This document shows, piece after piece, positions 24,495-36,054 of a DNA stretch of 64,000 nucleotides; position 1 is the stretch's first letter, and each line of letters opens with the position of its first letter. This stretch comes from Macrostomum hystrix (Eukaryota; Platyhelminthes; Macrostomidae): the NCBI GenBank assembly GCA_950097015.1, contig CATNEN010000008.1, positions 4,376,501-4,440,500 on the forward strand. Direction: 5' to 3'. A program made the position numbers and the translations under genes. The notes beneath the pieces are model-generated. The model had not been told where the DNA came from and made no database searches. It saw nothing but the letters and a program-made list of their open reading frames with translations.

Positions 24495-25988
24495 ACTTGC
24501 ACGAATTTATGAAGCAAGCTAATAATATTTAATAGCATCATATTTGTTCCTCAACAACATCATATTTTGAGCATAGCAATGTGCTACGATTGTGGTAAGT
24601 TCCTTTTTTAACTTACAATTAGGTGCAAATTTGCATTTTTTATTCGTAAAAGCAAACGTAAAATTAATGCTTTCCTCTTGCATGTACGAGCAAAAAGCCA
24701 CTGTGCGCAGACACGCATACCACACCTTGCAATTGTATGAATTCATTCATTCATTTTGCTTTTTGCACTTGGGGGTTGCTGCATGCCTTGCTTTTTTGCC
24801 AGTCTATCAGTCCTTGCTACTCTCCCAGACGGGGGGTTCGCCTGTTGTTTAGCGAGGCCGTCCTCCATTCCCACAGGACTGCCATGCCATGCAGTCCCTC
24901 CTCTGACTTGGCCTGGGGGCTGTGTCCTCATGAGGTCAAACCCTTCCTCTCACCCCACCCCTATTGCATGACGAAAGCACTTGTCCTAGCTGGGTCCGCC
25001 CAATTCCTTTCCTTCCTTACCCTCCGGTGAGGCTTTGGTTGGGGCCGAGGTCTTGCGACATTGCGTCGTTGGACCGATGCGTTGCGTGTGCGGTTGGGGG
25101 GCTGCACTGGGCCTACACCCTCCGCGGTCGCAGTGTACACTGCCGGATCTATTGGTTGCATAATTCTTGTGCAATAAGAGGGGGTTGTTTGGAGAAGTCC
25201 TTTATCGCAAACCCCCCTCCGCGCTTAAAACAGTCTAGTTCCTTCCTACCGCGCGCAAAGCTTTGGATAAGGGGGACGGGCTCTCCAATCCAAAACCCTG
25301 CCCCAACTATCTATTTGCACACACACAAACCACTCTGTACACTTTAAGGGGAGGGAGGGGTGGCTGTCTAGGGGTTGGTGGGGACTGAGGGAGAGAAGTT
25401 TGGAAGAGAAGGGGGCCGTGTCCTGATCTGACAAGGCCGCGTGTGGACTGGCGTTTACCCTCCTCCCTTTTTTACTATACGACACATAACACAGCGCGCA
25501 CGCGGGCGCGTTCTCGCACTCTCTTTCTCCTCTGTCTTTCCTGTCTGACCCATGCCAATACGGCAATAGCTTGAATCTTCTCCAAGCGCTCCCCCGCTCC
25601 GTCATACCTCTCTTCCCCCCTCACTCCCGTTTTTACTCTTAATAATAAGGCTCCAGTTAACGCAATAGCGAGGCCCAGACACAAGAGACCTAATAAATAG
25701 CAGTGCAAAAGAAGGAGTAGGACAAGTTCAGTAACGCCCGTAACGGAAGGTAGTAGTTTAGTTAGAATCGCTAGTGAGAAGTCTCCTTGTTGCGTGGCGT
25801 GGCATCCAGTTTGTTTTTTTAGATTAAAAATTCGCAGATTGTTTGCATATGTGTAACAAAGTAGAACTATGAAATAATAGCAAAATAAAGAAATAGACAA
25901 AGAGTAATAAGGCAGTCTAAAGTTACACGATCCTAAGCGGTCAACAAAAATAGATCCCATTGTTCCTATTATTTTGGTTGCCATCCAG
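24495..25988. other. Gene-poor stretch upstream of the bZIP locus
   Basis: The part around 25430-25610 is CpG- and pyrimidine-rich (for example CACGCGGGCGCGTTCTCGC at about 25500) and may be the promoter region of the bZIP gene, though no TATA box or initiator can be fixed. A minus-strand open frame (25475-25984) is not supported as a gene. Confidence 0.35.
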
Positions 25989-26009
25989 TCCTAACATTAC
26001 GCTATCTGC

Positions 26010-29000
26010 ATGAACAGGCGCCGATTACCCGTTATTCAATTCGTGCATCAGGCCGACCCAAAGGGAGTTGTCGCCAGGTAAGTCAGATAACCCAGGTGTA
26101 TTTATTTAATTATCCTGTACTTACAGTTTACAGTAAACGAACCCCACTTAGCATCTCACAGTAGCACTTAAGGGAACAGCTGGTTCGGTGGGGTGGAGTC
26201 TGTCTGGCCAGATCACGAAGACAAATTCCGAACAAACTAGATATATAAAAGTGCACGCTGCCACTGGGATCCGACCGCGTGGGAGAAAGGATTTTTTCGA
26301 GCCTCAATTCGGATGGTTCGTTGAGGTAACGGAGGACTCGTCGAGGGGGGGTCCGTCCGGGCCTCAAGCTGATTACGCGAACAGCGACGGGCCGTGGGCT
26401 TTGAGTTGGGACGGGAGAGGGAGAAAAATAGACGATTCGATAGGCCCTTCCACTATTCCTCTATGGAGGCGCGTCCTGATTCTCTCCCATCTCACCATAC
26501 GTATGTGTGTATATAGCTAACTGCCGGCATTCTCTCATCTTCCCCCAATTTCCAATTCTACATTTGGGTGAGCTGTGGGGCCAGCGAGCGGGCGGAGGAG
26601 GGATAAGAGTACGGGGGAGGGGCTAGAGCCTCCCATTCAAATCAATAGAGAGGGGTAGACGCTTGGCTGCTGGGCAAGATGTGCTGCTCATTCAAGCATT
26701 CCCCGGCCATTTAAAACTGTTTTCACCCTGCGCTGTTAGTCCCTCTTGTCCTCGATCTCTTCAAGCTAATCATTTGTCGATCAAGTTGATCATCCCAATC
26801 TTCTATTATGTACTTCATGTTATAAAACTTAAAAGCAGCTTAGCAGCTGACCAAAATCATTGATGAGGTGATGCTGCTGACCAAAATCATTGATGAGGTG
26901 ATGCTGCTGACCAAAATCATTGATGAGGTGATGCTGCTGACCAAAATCATTGATGAGGTGATGCTGCTGACCAAAATCATTGATGAGGTGATGCTGCTGA
27001 CCAAAATCATTGATGAGGTGATGCTGCTGACCAAAATCATTGATGAGGTGATGCTGCTGACCAAAATCATTGATGAGGTGATGCTGCTGACCAAAATCAT
27101 TGATGAGGTGATGCTGCTGACCAAAATCATTGATGAGGTGATGCTGCTGACCAAAATCATTGATGAGGTGATGCTGCTGACCAAAATCATTGATGAGGTG
27201 ATGCTGCTGACCAAAATCATTGATGAGGTGATGCTGCTGACCAAAATCATTGATGAGGTGATGCTGCTGACCAAAATCATTGATGAGGTGATGCTGCTGA
27301 CCAAAATCATTGATGAGGTGATGCTGCTGACCAAAATCATTGATGAGGTGATGCTGCTGACCAAAATCATTGATGAGGTGATGCTGCTGACCAAAATCAT
27401 TGATGAGGTGATGCTGCTGACCAAAATCATTGATGAGGTGATGCTGCTGACCAAAATCATTGATGAGGTGATGCTGCTGACCAAAATCATTGATGAGGTG
27501 ATGCTGCTGACCAAAATCATTGATAAGGTGATGCTGCTGACCAAAATCATTGATGAGGTGATGCTGCTGACCAAAATCATTGATGAGGTGATGCTGCTGA
27601 CTGATAGAATTGATGATGTGATGCCGCTGACTAATGGAATTGATGAGGTGAGGCTGCTGACTAATGGAATTGATGAGGTGATGCTGCTGACGGATAGAAT
27701 TGATGAGATGATGCCGCTGACTAATGGAATTGATGAGGTGATCTATGGGATGAACATTTTATTTGAGTCATTTTCCTGTTATCCCGAGTAAGCTAAGTAG
27801 TCTTTAATTCCCATTGGTGCGAGCTTCTGTATCTGAATTTTGAGTTGTCGATGCTGACCTCATTACGTTTAAATGGGGAAAATAAATCGACACTGGCTGG
27901 CCCTTGGTGCTCACAGAGCTGAGTAGTGTCGCTTCGGGCAAAAAGAATTGAATCTTGAGTACATTTTAAGGTTATATTGGTCTCCAATGCAATATAATCG
28001 ATCAAAGTTTCTTCTGCTGTTGCTGTGCTAATTTTGAGACTTTCAAAAAGGTTAAAAAGCTATCTTTGGGTCAAGCAACGCAATCAAGAAGTCAAACCCG
28101 TAGAGAAAATTGCATTTCTGCGACATTGAGGAGCGGAGCTGCAATTTTTTCTGAGACCATGAAATCTACATCAGTTTTTTTCTGCTCACTGTGCTCACAG
28201 TACACTCGATTTGCCAGCTGCTCAGGCGATAGAGGATGAGCCCAAATCCTTGGGCCACTCCGATCTCAGGGTGGGGGAGGGGGTAAGTGTTTGGACGAGC
28301 AAATTGAGAATCTATAAGATATAGATTCGAGCACTGGTCTCTCATTGATGGGTTCAAGTCCACGCGAACTTCATGCTGTCCCCTCCCTTCCTCCCTGGCA
28401 ACTCTGTCCCCGTTCCCTCATCACCTCAGATCCCCTCGCTGAGTAGATTTGAACTTCTAACAGTCTGCGCGAGCTTCATTCCTCACTGGCTGTGTCCTCG
28501 AAAGAATTCTGGTTTGACCCCTTCCGTTGGACGGTATTACCTAACTGCACTGCTGCTTTAGCTGAGACTCATACCTAGTAAGTGAATTCTTTTTCTCGTC
28601 TCTCCCACGTCTCTCAGCCCCCCGTGTTGTCGCAGCTGGATTGCGTAACCAGCTTGACCAATTCAATTGCCCCCACCCCAAAGACGTCTCTCTTGCCCTG
28701 CCCTCACCTGACCTCCGCTGACCTCCGGGCCTCCCCAACACCCAACTGAAATCTGACATTCGATTCAACAGCGCAAATTTATTCATCTGTACTAGTTTCT
28801 AGTTTTACAGTTTTTAAGCTTGCGATAAGTTATCTCTTTAGTAGGCAAATTATCGCCTTAGTAGGCCAATTATACCCTCAGTTCATCCCACAGTGCAAAT
28901 CCCTTCAAACTGTCCCCACCCGAGATTGACAAATTATCAGCCTCACGCTGGTAAATTAATCCCACCTTAATTTATCCCAGCGACCAGCCGCAGCGCAACT

Positions 29001-32000
29001 CGGCGGCGTCTCCCTCGGATGCAAAATTAGGAAAGTCGCGACTGTCCTTATTGAATTGCACGACGACGACGACGACAAACGCTGACGTCGGATCCGACGA
29101 TTTGGCCGATTCGCCGAGTGGGGGCGGCGCCGACTCGTCCGACCTGGGGTTCAGCGTCAAGGAGGAAGCCTCGGTGGACGCTGCCGGGGCGGCCAGTCTG
29201 GGCGGCGCATCGGGGGCCGCCGGCATGTCTAGCGGCGACGAAGACAGTCTGACTTCGGGCGGCGGGCCGCCGCCAGCCAAGAAGTCCAAGTCGTCAGCCG
29301 CCTCCGGGGCGGCCTCTGGCGCGTCGCTGAAGAAGGACGAGAAGTACTGGGAGCGGCGGCGGAAGAACAATGAGGCCGCTAAGCGGAGTCGAGAGAAACG
29401 ACGGCTCAACGATGTGGCGATGGAGCAAAGGATTAACGAGCTGACGCAGGTGAGCCTTGAAGTCATCGTTTTTTTGTTCTTTTTTTCTGAAAACCTCGTA
29501 TTGTTTCCGAAATTGGTTAATCATGTTAATCAGTTAAATTTGATTTCTAAATTTTAAATTCGTGTTTCGGAGTTGTAGATTCGGGTGTGGAATTTGTAGA
29601 TTCGGGTTTGGGATTTGTAGATTCGGGTTTGGGATTTGTAGATTCGGGTTTGGGATTTGTAGATTCGGGTTTGGGATTTGTAGATTCGGGTGTGGGATTT
29701 GTGGATTCAGGTGTGGAATTTGTAGATTCGGGTGTGGGATTTGTAGATTCGGGTGTGGGATTTGTAGATTCGGGTTTGGGATTTGTGGATTTAAGTGTGG
29801 AATTTGTAGATTCGGGTTTGGGATTTGTAGATTCGGGTTTGGGATTTGTAGATTCGGGTTTGGGATTTGTAGATTCGGGTTTGGGATTTGTAGATTCAGG
29901 TGTAGAATTTGTAGATTCGGGTGTGGGATTTGTAGATTCGGGTTTGGGATTTGTAGATTCGGGTTTGGGATTTGTGGATTCAGGTGTAGAATTTCTAGAT
30001 TCGGGTGTGGGTTTTTATAGATTCGGGTTTGGGATTTGTAGATTCGGGTTTGGGAGTTGTGGATTCGGGTTTGGGATTTGTAGATTCGGGTTTGGGATTT
30101 GTAGATTCGGGTGTGGGATTTGTAGAATCGGGTTAGGGATTTGTAGATTCGGGTGTGGGATTTGTAGATTCGGGTGTGGGATTTGTAGATTCGGGTTTGG
30201 GATTTGTAGATTCGGCTGTGGGATTTGTAGATTCGGGTTTGGGATTTGTGGATTCGGGTTTGGGATTTGTGGATTTGGGTGTGGGATTTGTAGATTCAGG
30301 TGTGGGATTGTAGTTTCGGATTTGGGATTCCAAATTTCGGGACAGTTCCTTGGTAAGCAGGATCTACTATAAAAATCACAGCTTTTTAGCCTAGCCTCTT
30401 TTGTGGTAATTTCCTATCTATCTAGAAAATTTTTCTCCCAAAATCAGCTCAGCTGCTGAACAGGCCTTTGAGCATTCGTTTCAGTCTGTGAGCATTGTGA
30501 GCCCTCGTCTTTTGAAGTCTTGTTGCCGCGGGTGCGAATCTGAAATCGGTATCACCTTCTGTGTCTAACAAGCTTTCCAATTAGACGTGATGTTATTTTT
30601 AGTAGTGCCTATGCTATCATCTTCAAAGCAAGGACCACAAGAAGAAGGACGGGACACTTTGTTTCTTGGAAATGTGAACTTCCAACTTCCAATGTGAAAA
30701 TGTAAATTTTCCGTGAAATTCTGCTATTATTCAACTTTCCAGGAAGCGAAGTGTCCAATCCCTCTTCTTCTAGTACTCCTTGTCTTAAAGACGCATTCAT
30801 ATTGATGTCTATGGTTGATATTGCAGGAGAACGCGCTGCTCAGAATCGAGCTCAACACAATCAAGAAGCGATTCGGTTTGCCGATCAGCTCAGCAGACAG
30901 CGCCTCCGCTGCCTCGGCTGCGGCTGCGATTGCGGCGGCCGCCTCCATTGGTTCCGCCGACGAGGATGAGTCGGCGAAGCCCTCGCCGGCGCCTTCGCAG
31001 CAGCCTGCTTCGCCGCCTCCACCTCCGCCGCCACCGCCGCCGCCGCCGGCACTGCCGACTCTGTCGTCTCAACCGACGGCAACAGCAACAGCAGCGTCGA
31101 CTCCTTCACTGACATCGTTGGATAATGAGTCAAGTTTATCAAAGAGTTCGGCGCCGGCCGCAGACGCGGCAGCCGTCAACTTCGGCCTGGTGACGACTGG
31201 TTCGCCCGCCCAGATCGGCAGCCTGTCGTTTTTCAACCTGCTGTCGAATTACGCCGCAGCTGCGCCGCAGGGCCTAGCCTGCGGCCTGGCTTTTAAGCCA
31301 GCCATCATGACAGCTCCGACTGTAGTGGCACCCGCGCCAGCAGTTGTGCCCGCTGCTGATCAGGCCGAACCGCTGGATCTAACATTGTGCCAGGGCCAGC
31401 TGCAAATTGCTGGTGAGAAGCCAAATCTGCACTTTCTGTCTTTTTAGCAGCATTTTCTACTTCCTAGATTGTTGCTTCACTCTACATCCACTTGGATTCT
31501 CAGCTGTTTCCACTTCGTTGCTCGGCTGTTTCCACTTAGTTGCTCGGCTGTTTCCACTTAGTTGCTCGGCTGTTTCCACTTAGATTCTCGGCTGTTTCCA
31601 CTTCGTTGCTCGGCTGTTTCCACTTCGTTGCTCGGCTGTTTCCACTTAGTTGCTCGGCTGTTTCCACTTAGATTCTCGGCTGTTTTCGCTTAGATACTTG
31701 GCTGTTTCCACTTAGATTCTCGGCTGTTTCTGCTTAGATTCTTGGCTGTTTCCACTTAGATTCTCGGCTGTTTTCGCTTAGATTCTCGGCTGTTTTCGCT
31801 TAGATTCTTGGCTGTTTCCAATTATATTCTCGGCTGTTTCCACTTCGTTGCTCGGCTGTTTCCACTTCGTTGCTCGGCTGTTTCCACTTAGTTGCTCGGC
31901 TGTTTCCACTTAGATTCTCGGCTGTTTCCGCTTAGATTCTGGACTGTTTTTCCACTTAGATTCTCGGCTGTTTCCGCTTAGATACTTGGCTGTTTCCACT

Positions 32001-32698
32001 TAGATTCTCGGCTGTTTCCGCTTAGATTCTCTAGGTATAAGGATAGCTGGCCTGAAGGAGGGTTGCTGAGGAGTGGAATCAGAATGAAGGACAGAATGTC
32101 AAGCCTCCCAATCAAACCTTCATCCTCGCCAGCCGCAGTGCGTCGGCACCAGCTGCACCAGCACCTGCAGCACCTTCACCAGCAACGGCAGCAGCAGCTG
32201 CAGAGGCCGCGCGCCGCCCTGGTTAGCAGCGACAACGACTTCGATCGCGATGATCGCGACGCCGGTCAAGTCGCCCGCGGCCCCAATGGGCAGGCCGAGG
32301 CTCGGCAGCTCGGACTCCGCATTGTGTCGGATGACCAGCCGGCCCTGGTCCTGCCGCACTCCGTTGAAGACGAAGAAGAGAACAGTGACCGCGCCGAGGA
32401 CAACGATGATGACGGGGTTGGCAGTCAGGGCAAGCAGTACCAGGAGCACCGCAGGCGGAACAATGAAGCTGTGAGAAGATGCCGGGAGAACAAGCGCCAG
32501 CATCAGCAGCAGCAGCCGCCGCAGCAGCCGCAGCTACAGTTGCAGCTCAGGCCTGACACGGGCAGCCGGTTTGAGGCCGAGAACCGGAAGCTCAGGCAGG
32601 AGCTCACTAGCCTCAGCACCGAGGTGCAGGAGCTCCGGAATCACGTGCTCGGTGGCGGTGGCGGCGGCGCCTCTGTTGTTAAGACCGAGTCCAGGTAG
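26010..32698 (+). CDS. bZIP transcription factor locus: NFIL3/CES-2-type bZIP plus downstream C/EBP-like bZIP
   Basis: Model A is one protein of 562 residues from exons 26010-26077, 28981-29449, 30827-31412 and 32133-32698; introns are phase 2, 0 and 1, all compatible. The first bZIP crosses the second intron: basic region [19 protein letters not shown] (exon 2), with the zipper resuming as [19 protein letters not shown] (exon 3). This matches NFIL3/CES-2 factors, which bind TTAYGTAA-type sites as dimers. The rest is acidic, Ser-, Ala- and Pro-rich. The last exon has a second basic region, [18 protein letters not shown], a Q/P-rich linker, then the heptad stretch [19 protein letters not shown]. 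Model B is two genes: the first stops at 31447 by reading past the third donor, the second starts at ATG 32084. Exon 1 rests only on frame, a CAG|GTAAGT donor and phase. The NFIL3-type domain is certain; the joining to exon 4 is not. Confidence 0.8.
26846..27745 (+). repeat. 30-bp tandem array, nearly identical units
   Basis: About 25 units of CTGACCAAAATCATTGATGA plus GGTGATGCTG. Only one substitution (GATAAGG, about 27525) was seen before 27600. Five diverged units follow (CTGATAGAATTGATGATG, CTGACTAATGGAATTGATG). It lies in the first bZIP intron under model A. Ten codons per unit keeps both strands open. Confidence 0.96.
29578..30325 (+). repeat. 21-bp tandem array in bZIP intron 2
   Basis: About 35 units of TAGATTCGGGTTTGGGATTT plus G, with GTGTGGG and GTGTGGAA variants. 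It begins about 130 bp after the GTGAGC donor at 29450. Confidence 0.95.
30626..30787. mobile_element. Imperfect foldback (MITE-like) element in bZIP intron 2
   Basis: Left arm 30626-30672 (AGCAAGGACCACAAGAAGAA, then GGACACTTTG and TTTCTTGGAAA) is the imperfect inverse of right arm about 30736-30787 (TTTCCAGGAAGCGAAGTGTCC, then CTCTTCTTCTAGTACTCCTT). The loop is about 63 bp. Its end motif matches the perfect hairpin at 49763-49805. The right arm ends 40 bp before the exon 3 acceptor. Confidence 0.6.
31490..32035 (+). repeat. 22-bp tandem array in bZIP intron 3
   Basis: About 24 units of CTCGGCTGTTTCCACTTAGA plus TT, alternating with TTCGTTG and TTAGTTG versions. Many units read CTGTTTCCACTTAG, which resembles a 3' splice site. 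It lies just upstream of the second bZIP segment. Confidence 0.94.
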
Positions 32699-34317
32699 AC
32701 AGACGCGTCCTTAGCAACGAACCGTCGGGTGTGCTCAAAGAGGTTTAGCTCTCAAAGTAATTATCTATTGATAAATTCACGTTCTCTGCTCTCAAAATAT
32801 TCGGAGACATATTCTTGCATTGTTACTGTTAGTAGTCTGAACTCATTAGCACGATTGCTTAGCGCCAGCGGTTTCCAACTGTTTGCCTGTTGAGATCTAA
32901 TCTTTTAATATCCCATATCTATGGGCGTACTTCTGCACAATATTCTGCATGGAGGTCTGCTAAGGCATTATTTTTCTCTTTAACAAACTCCTTATTCTGC
33001 GCCACTGTCCAGCCTACCAGCCCCTTTAACTATCAGTTATTCGAGCTCTGTCTCCATGAGCTTTCTGTTTTGTTGCACTTTCCGAATGTGTGTACAGTTA
33101 TTTTTTGTAAATAAGTGTCTCTATTGTTTGTTTGCTTAAATTTGAAATATTATTTTACCATTGGCAGTGGTATGCAGTTTTTTTGGAATGCCACTTCTTT
33201 TACTCGCAGATTGTTATTAGTGTTCCCATTTTGGGATTTTTCTTGCTATGATCTTGTGCGCTTGTACACTTTTCAAGCGGATGTATTTTAGTTAAAAAAG
33301 ACTTGTCATTAATCAAGATGTTTAACTAGGCAACAGAAATGTCACCTTAGCAACGAGAGTTTCCCTTAGCAACAGAAACCGTACCACCGGGCGCTAAACT
33401 TAGTTAAATATGGTTCGCCTTAGAATGCTTCCTTAGTAACAAATTGTCTCTCCCTAGCAACGAAAGCCTCCCTTATTGTTTTGGGTTATTTACTATTATG
33501 GGTAATAACTATTATGTACAACTAAAGTATCTAAAGTAGCCGATAATGTATTTTAAAATAGTTGCATTGTTCTTATTCATGATTTTTTTGTAAAAAACCG
33601 CATTCAGTTTCGATTGTACACACCCACGCACTCACGACGCCACCAATACATTGTCACTGCTAATATACCTTTATCTCTGTCAGCTTTTTGTTTGTTTGTT
33701 ATGTTATAAATTTGCTTCCGCCGACGAAACGAAGAAAAAGAAAGCTTTACTTTCCCATTTTATCTGCCAGATATACAGTTAGTACACAGCGTCACTACTC
33801 AATATCTTCCCGTGCTCGATAACTGAAGCACCAGTTCTGTTCTGTACGACCTGTTTCTGCGCCATATTCATTCATCTCATCTCTTTTTGTGTGTTTGTGT
33901 TTTTTAATTCGCATATATTCAACCCAGTCGCTTGCAGCTACTCACGAATCATTCATAAAAATACTACTCGCCGTAGTAGTATATGTTTAGTTTTTACTAA
34001 AACTGACAACAGATACTACTTAAAGTAGAATGTTTTTAATGAAATCCACAAGATCACAAGCGGAAATGCAACATCTGGCGAGTGTGAAAGCAGTAGATTG
34101 TTCGGCAAACAATTTTCACATCACTCTATATCTCCATTTATGGTACATTAATATTTTTTCGATTTTATAGCACGTGTTTAAATATATATCTGTCCCTGAA
34201 ACTGACACGGAATCGGTATTGCGAATATTTGACGGCCTTGAGCGATGACGACCTGAATTGACGCTCGTCAGCCTTCTGTTGCTTATTTTAGAATAGTAGT
34301 AGTTTTGCCAGAACTTT
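32699..34317. other. 3' flank and possible 3' UTR of the bZIP locus
   Basis: AT-rich and non-coding. Near 33330-33480 there are several copies of CCTTAGCAACGA/CAGA-type motifs (for example CACCTTAGCAACGAGAG, CCCTTAGCAACAGAAAC), also at 32709. No clear poly(A) signal could be assigned; an AATAAA occurs later at 34899-34904. Confidence 0.4.
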
Positions 34318-34775
34318 CCTTGTCATTTAGTAGCTCGACTAGTACATGTACATTCCCGGTCATCTAGTAACTCGGCAAAAACATTCCCTGTTATCTAGTA
34401 ACTCGGCCAAAACATTCCCTGTTATCTAGTAACTCGGCCAGAACATTCCCTGTTATCTAGTAACTCGGCCAGAACATTCCCTGTTATCTAGAAACTCGGC
34501 CAGAACATTCCCTGTCATGTAGTAACTCGGCCAGAACATTCCCTGTCATCTAGTAACTAGGCCAAAACATTCCCTGTTATCTAGTAACTCGGCCAGAACA
34601 TTCCCTGTCATCTAGTAACTCGGCCAGAACATTCCCTGTCATCTAGTAACTCGGCCAAACCATTCCCTGTTATCTAGTAACTCGGCCAGAACATTCCCTG
34701 TTATCTAGTAACTCTCGGCCAGAACATTCCCTGTTACTAGTAACTCGGCCAGAACATTCCCTGTTCTCTATGTAG
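34318..34775 (+). repeat. 31-bp tandem array
   Basis: About 14 units of CTCGGCCAGAACATTCCCTG plus TTATCTAGTAA, with CATCTAG and AAAACATT variants. It is downstream of the bZIP locus and may be transcribed as 3' UTR. Confidence 0.93.
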
Positions 34776-36000
34776 GTCTATAAATAATGTGTTGTTAAAT
34801 TCAAGTTCAGCAGAACCAACAAAAACGTAATCCATGTTATGTGTAGCAATAGAAGCTTTTACTTTATATACCATAACTTTTTGCTGCGGAGTTGAAGTAA
34901 TAAAACAAAAACTATGTTTTATTTCTGTAGTTTTAGTAAGTCGTTTTTATAACGTGATTTTAGTAAATTTTTATAATTTATATACATATATTCTTTAAGA
35001 ATTTATATATGCTTAAAGAGAAAATTGTATTCGCGCAGTAATGTAAATGCATTTTCAAAATAGTTTTTCGTTTTTCGTTTCGCATTAGATATAAACGTTG
35101 AAGTTTCCGTAGATAAGTATTGATAATTTGTGTTTCGTTAGTAATTCCAGTTGAGTATTTGGTGCCTACTGTTTTACTAATATTAGAATGGCATAGCTTA
35201 TCTGAACCTGTTGGTGTTTGTAAAGTTCCGCCAGAATATATTGTTATAGATTTTGTATTAGTTTATTTAGTTATGATACTTGTTCCTTGCTGCAATTATA
35301 TGCATCATTTCAGTTTTATTTACGTCAATTTTATGTAGCAATCCAGTTTGTGCAAAGAAAAAAGCAAGCTTAACATAATTTTGAGAAGTCAAGTATTGTC
35401 AAATAAAAATTGATAGTTTAATTCCAAGATATTGATATATTATATGAAAAAACTATGTACCTTAAAGATATATCCCATTATTCCCTGTTGTTAACACAAT
35501 AAGGTGAAAAAACATGACAAATAATTTTTTTATTGCTTAAACTAAGTAGCAAAATTCTGTAGTCTATGTTTAAGAAAGAATTATAGAGTCAGACAGTTGT
35601 GACAATGAAGTATTTTTAGACTGTAATAATAATCAATGCATACTTTTTTGTTAAAAAGTATAAGGACAAATGAGTTTCAACTGCTTTAAAAAATGTTTAT
35701 TTGATCATTTGATTTGGTTATTCAGGTGCATTATAATTTTCTTCTTTGCTCATAAGAAATATGTAAAAATGACTATGACACAAAAAACTTATGAAAAGTA
35801 ATACTAACTATGTCTCGTATTATGTATCTATGTATCTAGGTATATATCTATATCTATCCATGCATGTACTATCTATGTAAAAGTTCTATGGTGAGTCCCA
35901 GCACTGCTGACCATACTGGCAGAAACAAAGTTATTCTGATGTCTGGTGATGGCATGCAATGTATTACATCCAATGTGCCTAGAAATCACCATTTTAATCA
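34776..36000. other. AT-rich intergenic DNA upstream of the sacsin-like gene
   Basis: No gene recognised. A short TATC-rich microsatellite lies at about 35819-35880. Confidence 0.5.
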
Positions 36001-36054
36001 CCACTTACAGCTACTAGCCAATCACAAGCCAGGCGAGCACACTGCTGAGCAGAG

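Noticed and set aside
25475-25984. 169-codon minus-strand frame with two hydrophobic stretches
   Set aside because: No recognisable family, composition follows the local AT/GC-skewed DNA, and it would start only 26 bp from the proposed bZIP start on the other strand.
26840-27791. Open frames of 246 and 307 codons on both strands
   Set aside because: The 30-bp period keeps all units in frame; perfect DNA identity without synonymous bias argues against a protein.
28312-28365. Perfect-looking B box GGGTTCAAGTCC
   Set aside because: No matching A box at tRNA or SINE spacing; may be chance or a decayed fragment.
33330-33480. Dispersed CCTTAGCAACGA-type motifs
   Set aside because: Spacing is irregular and copies few; too weak to call an array or regulatory cluster, so only noted in the feature.
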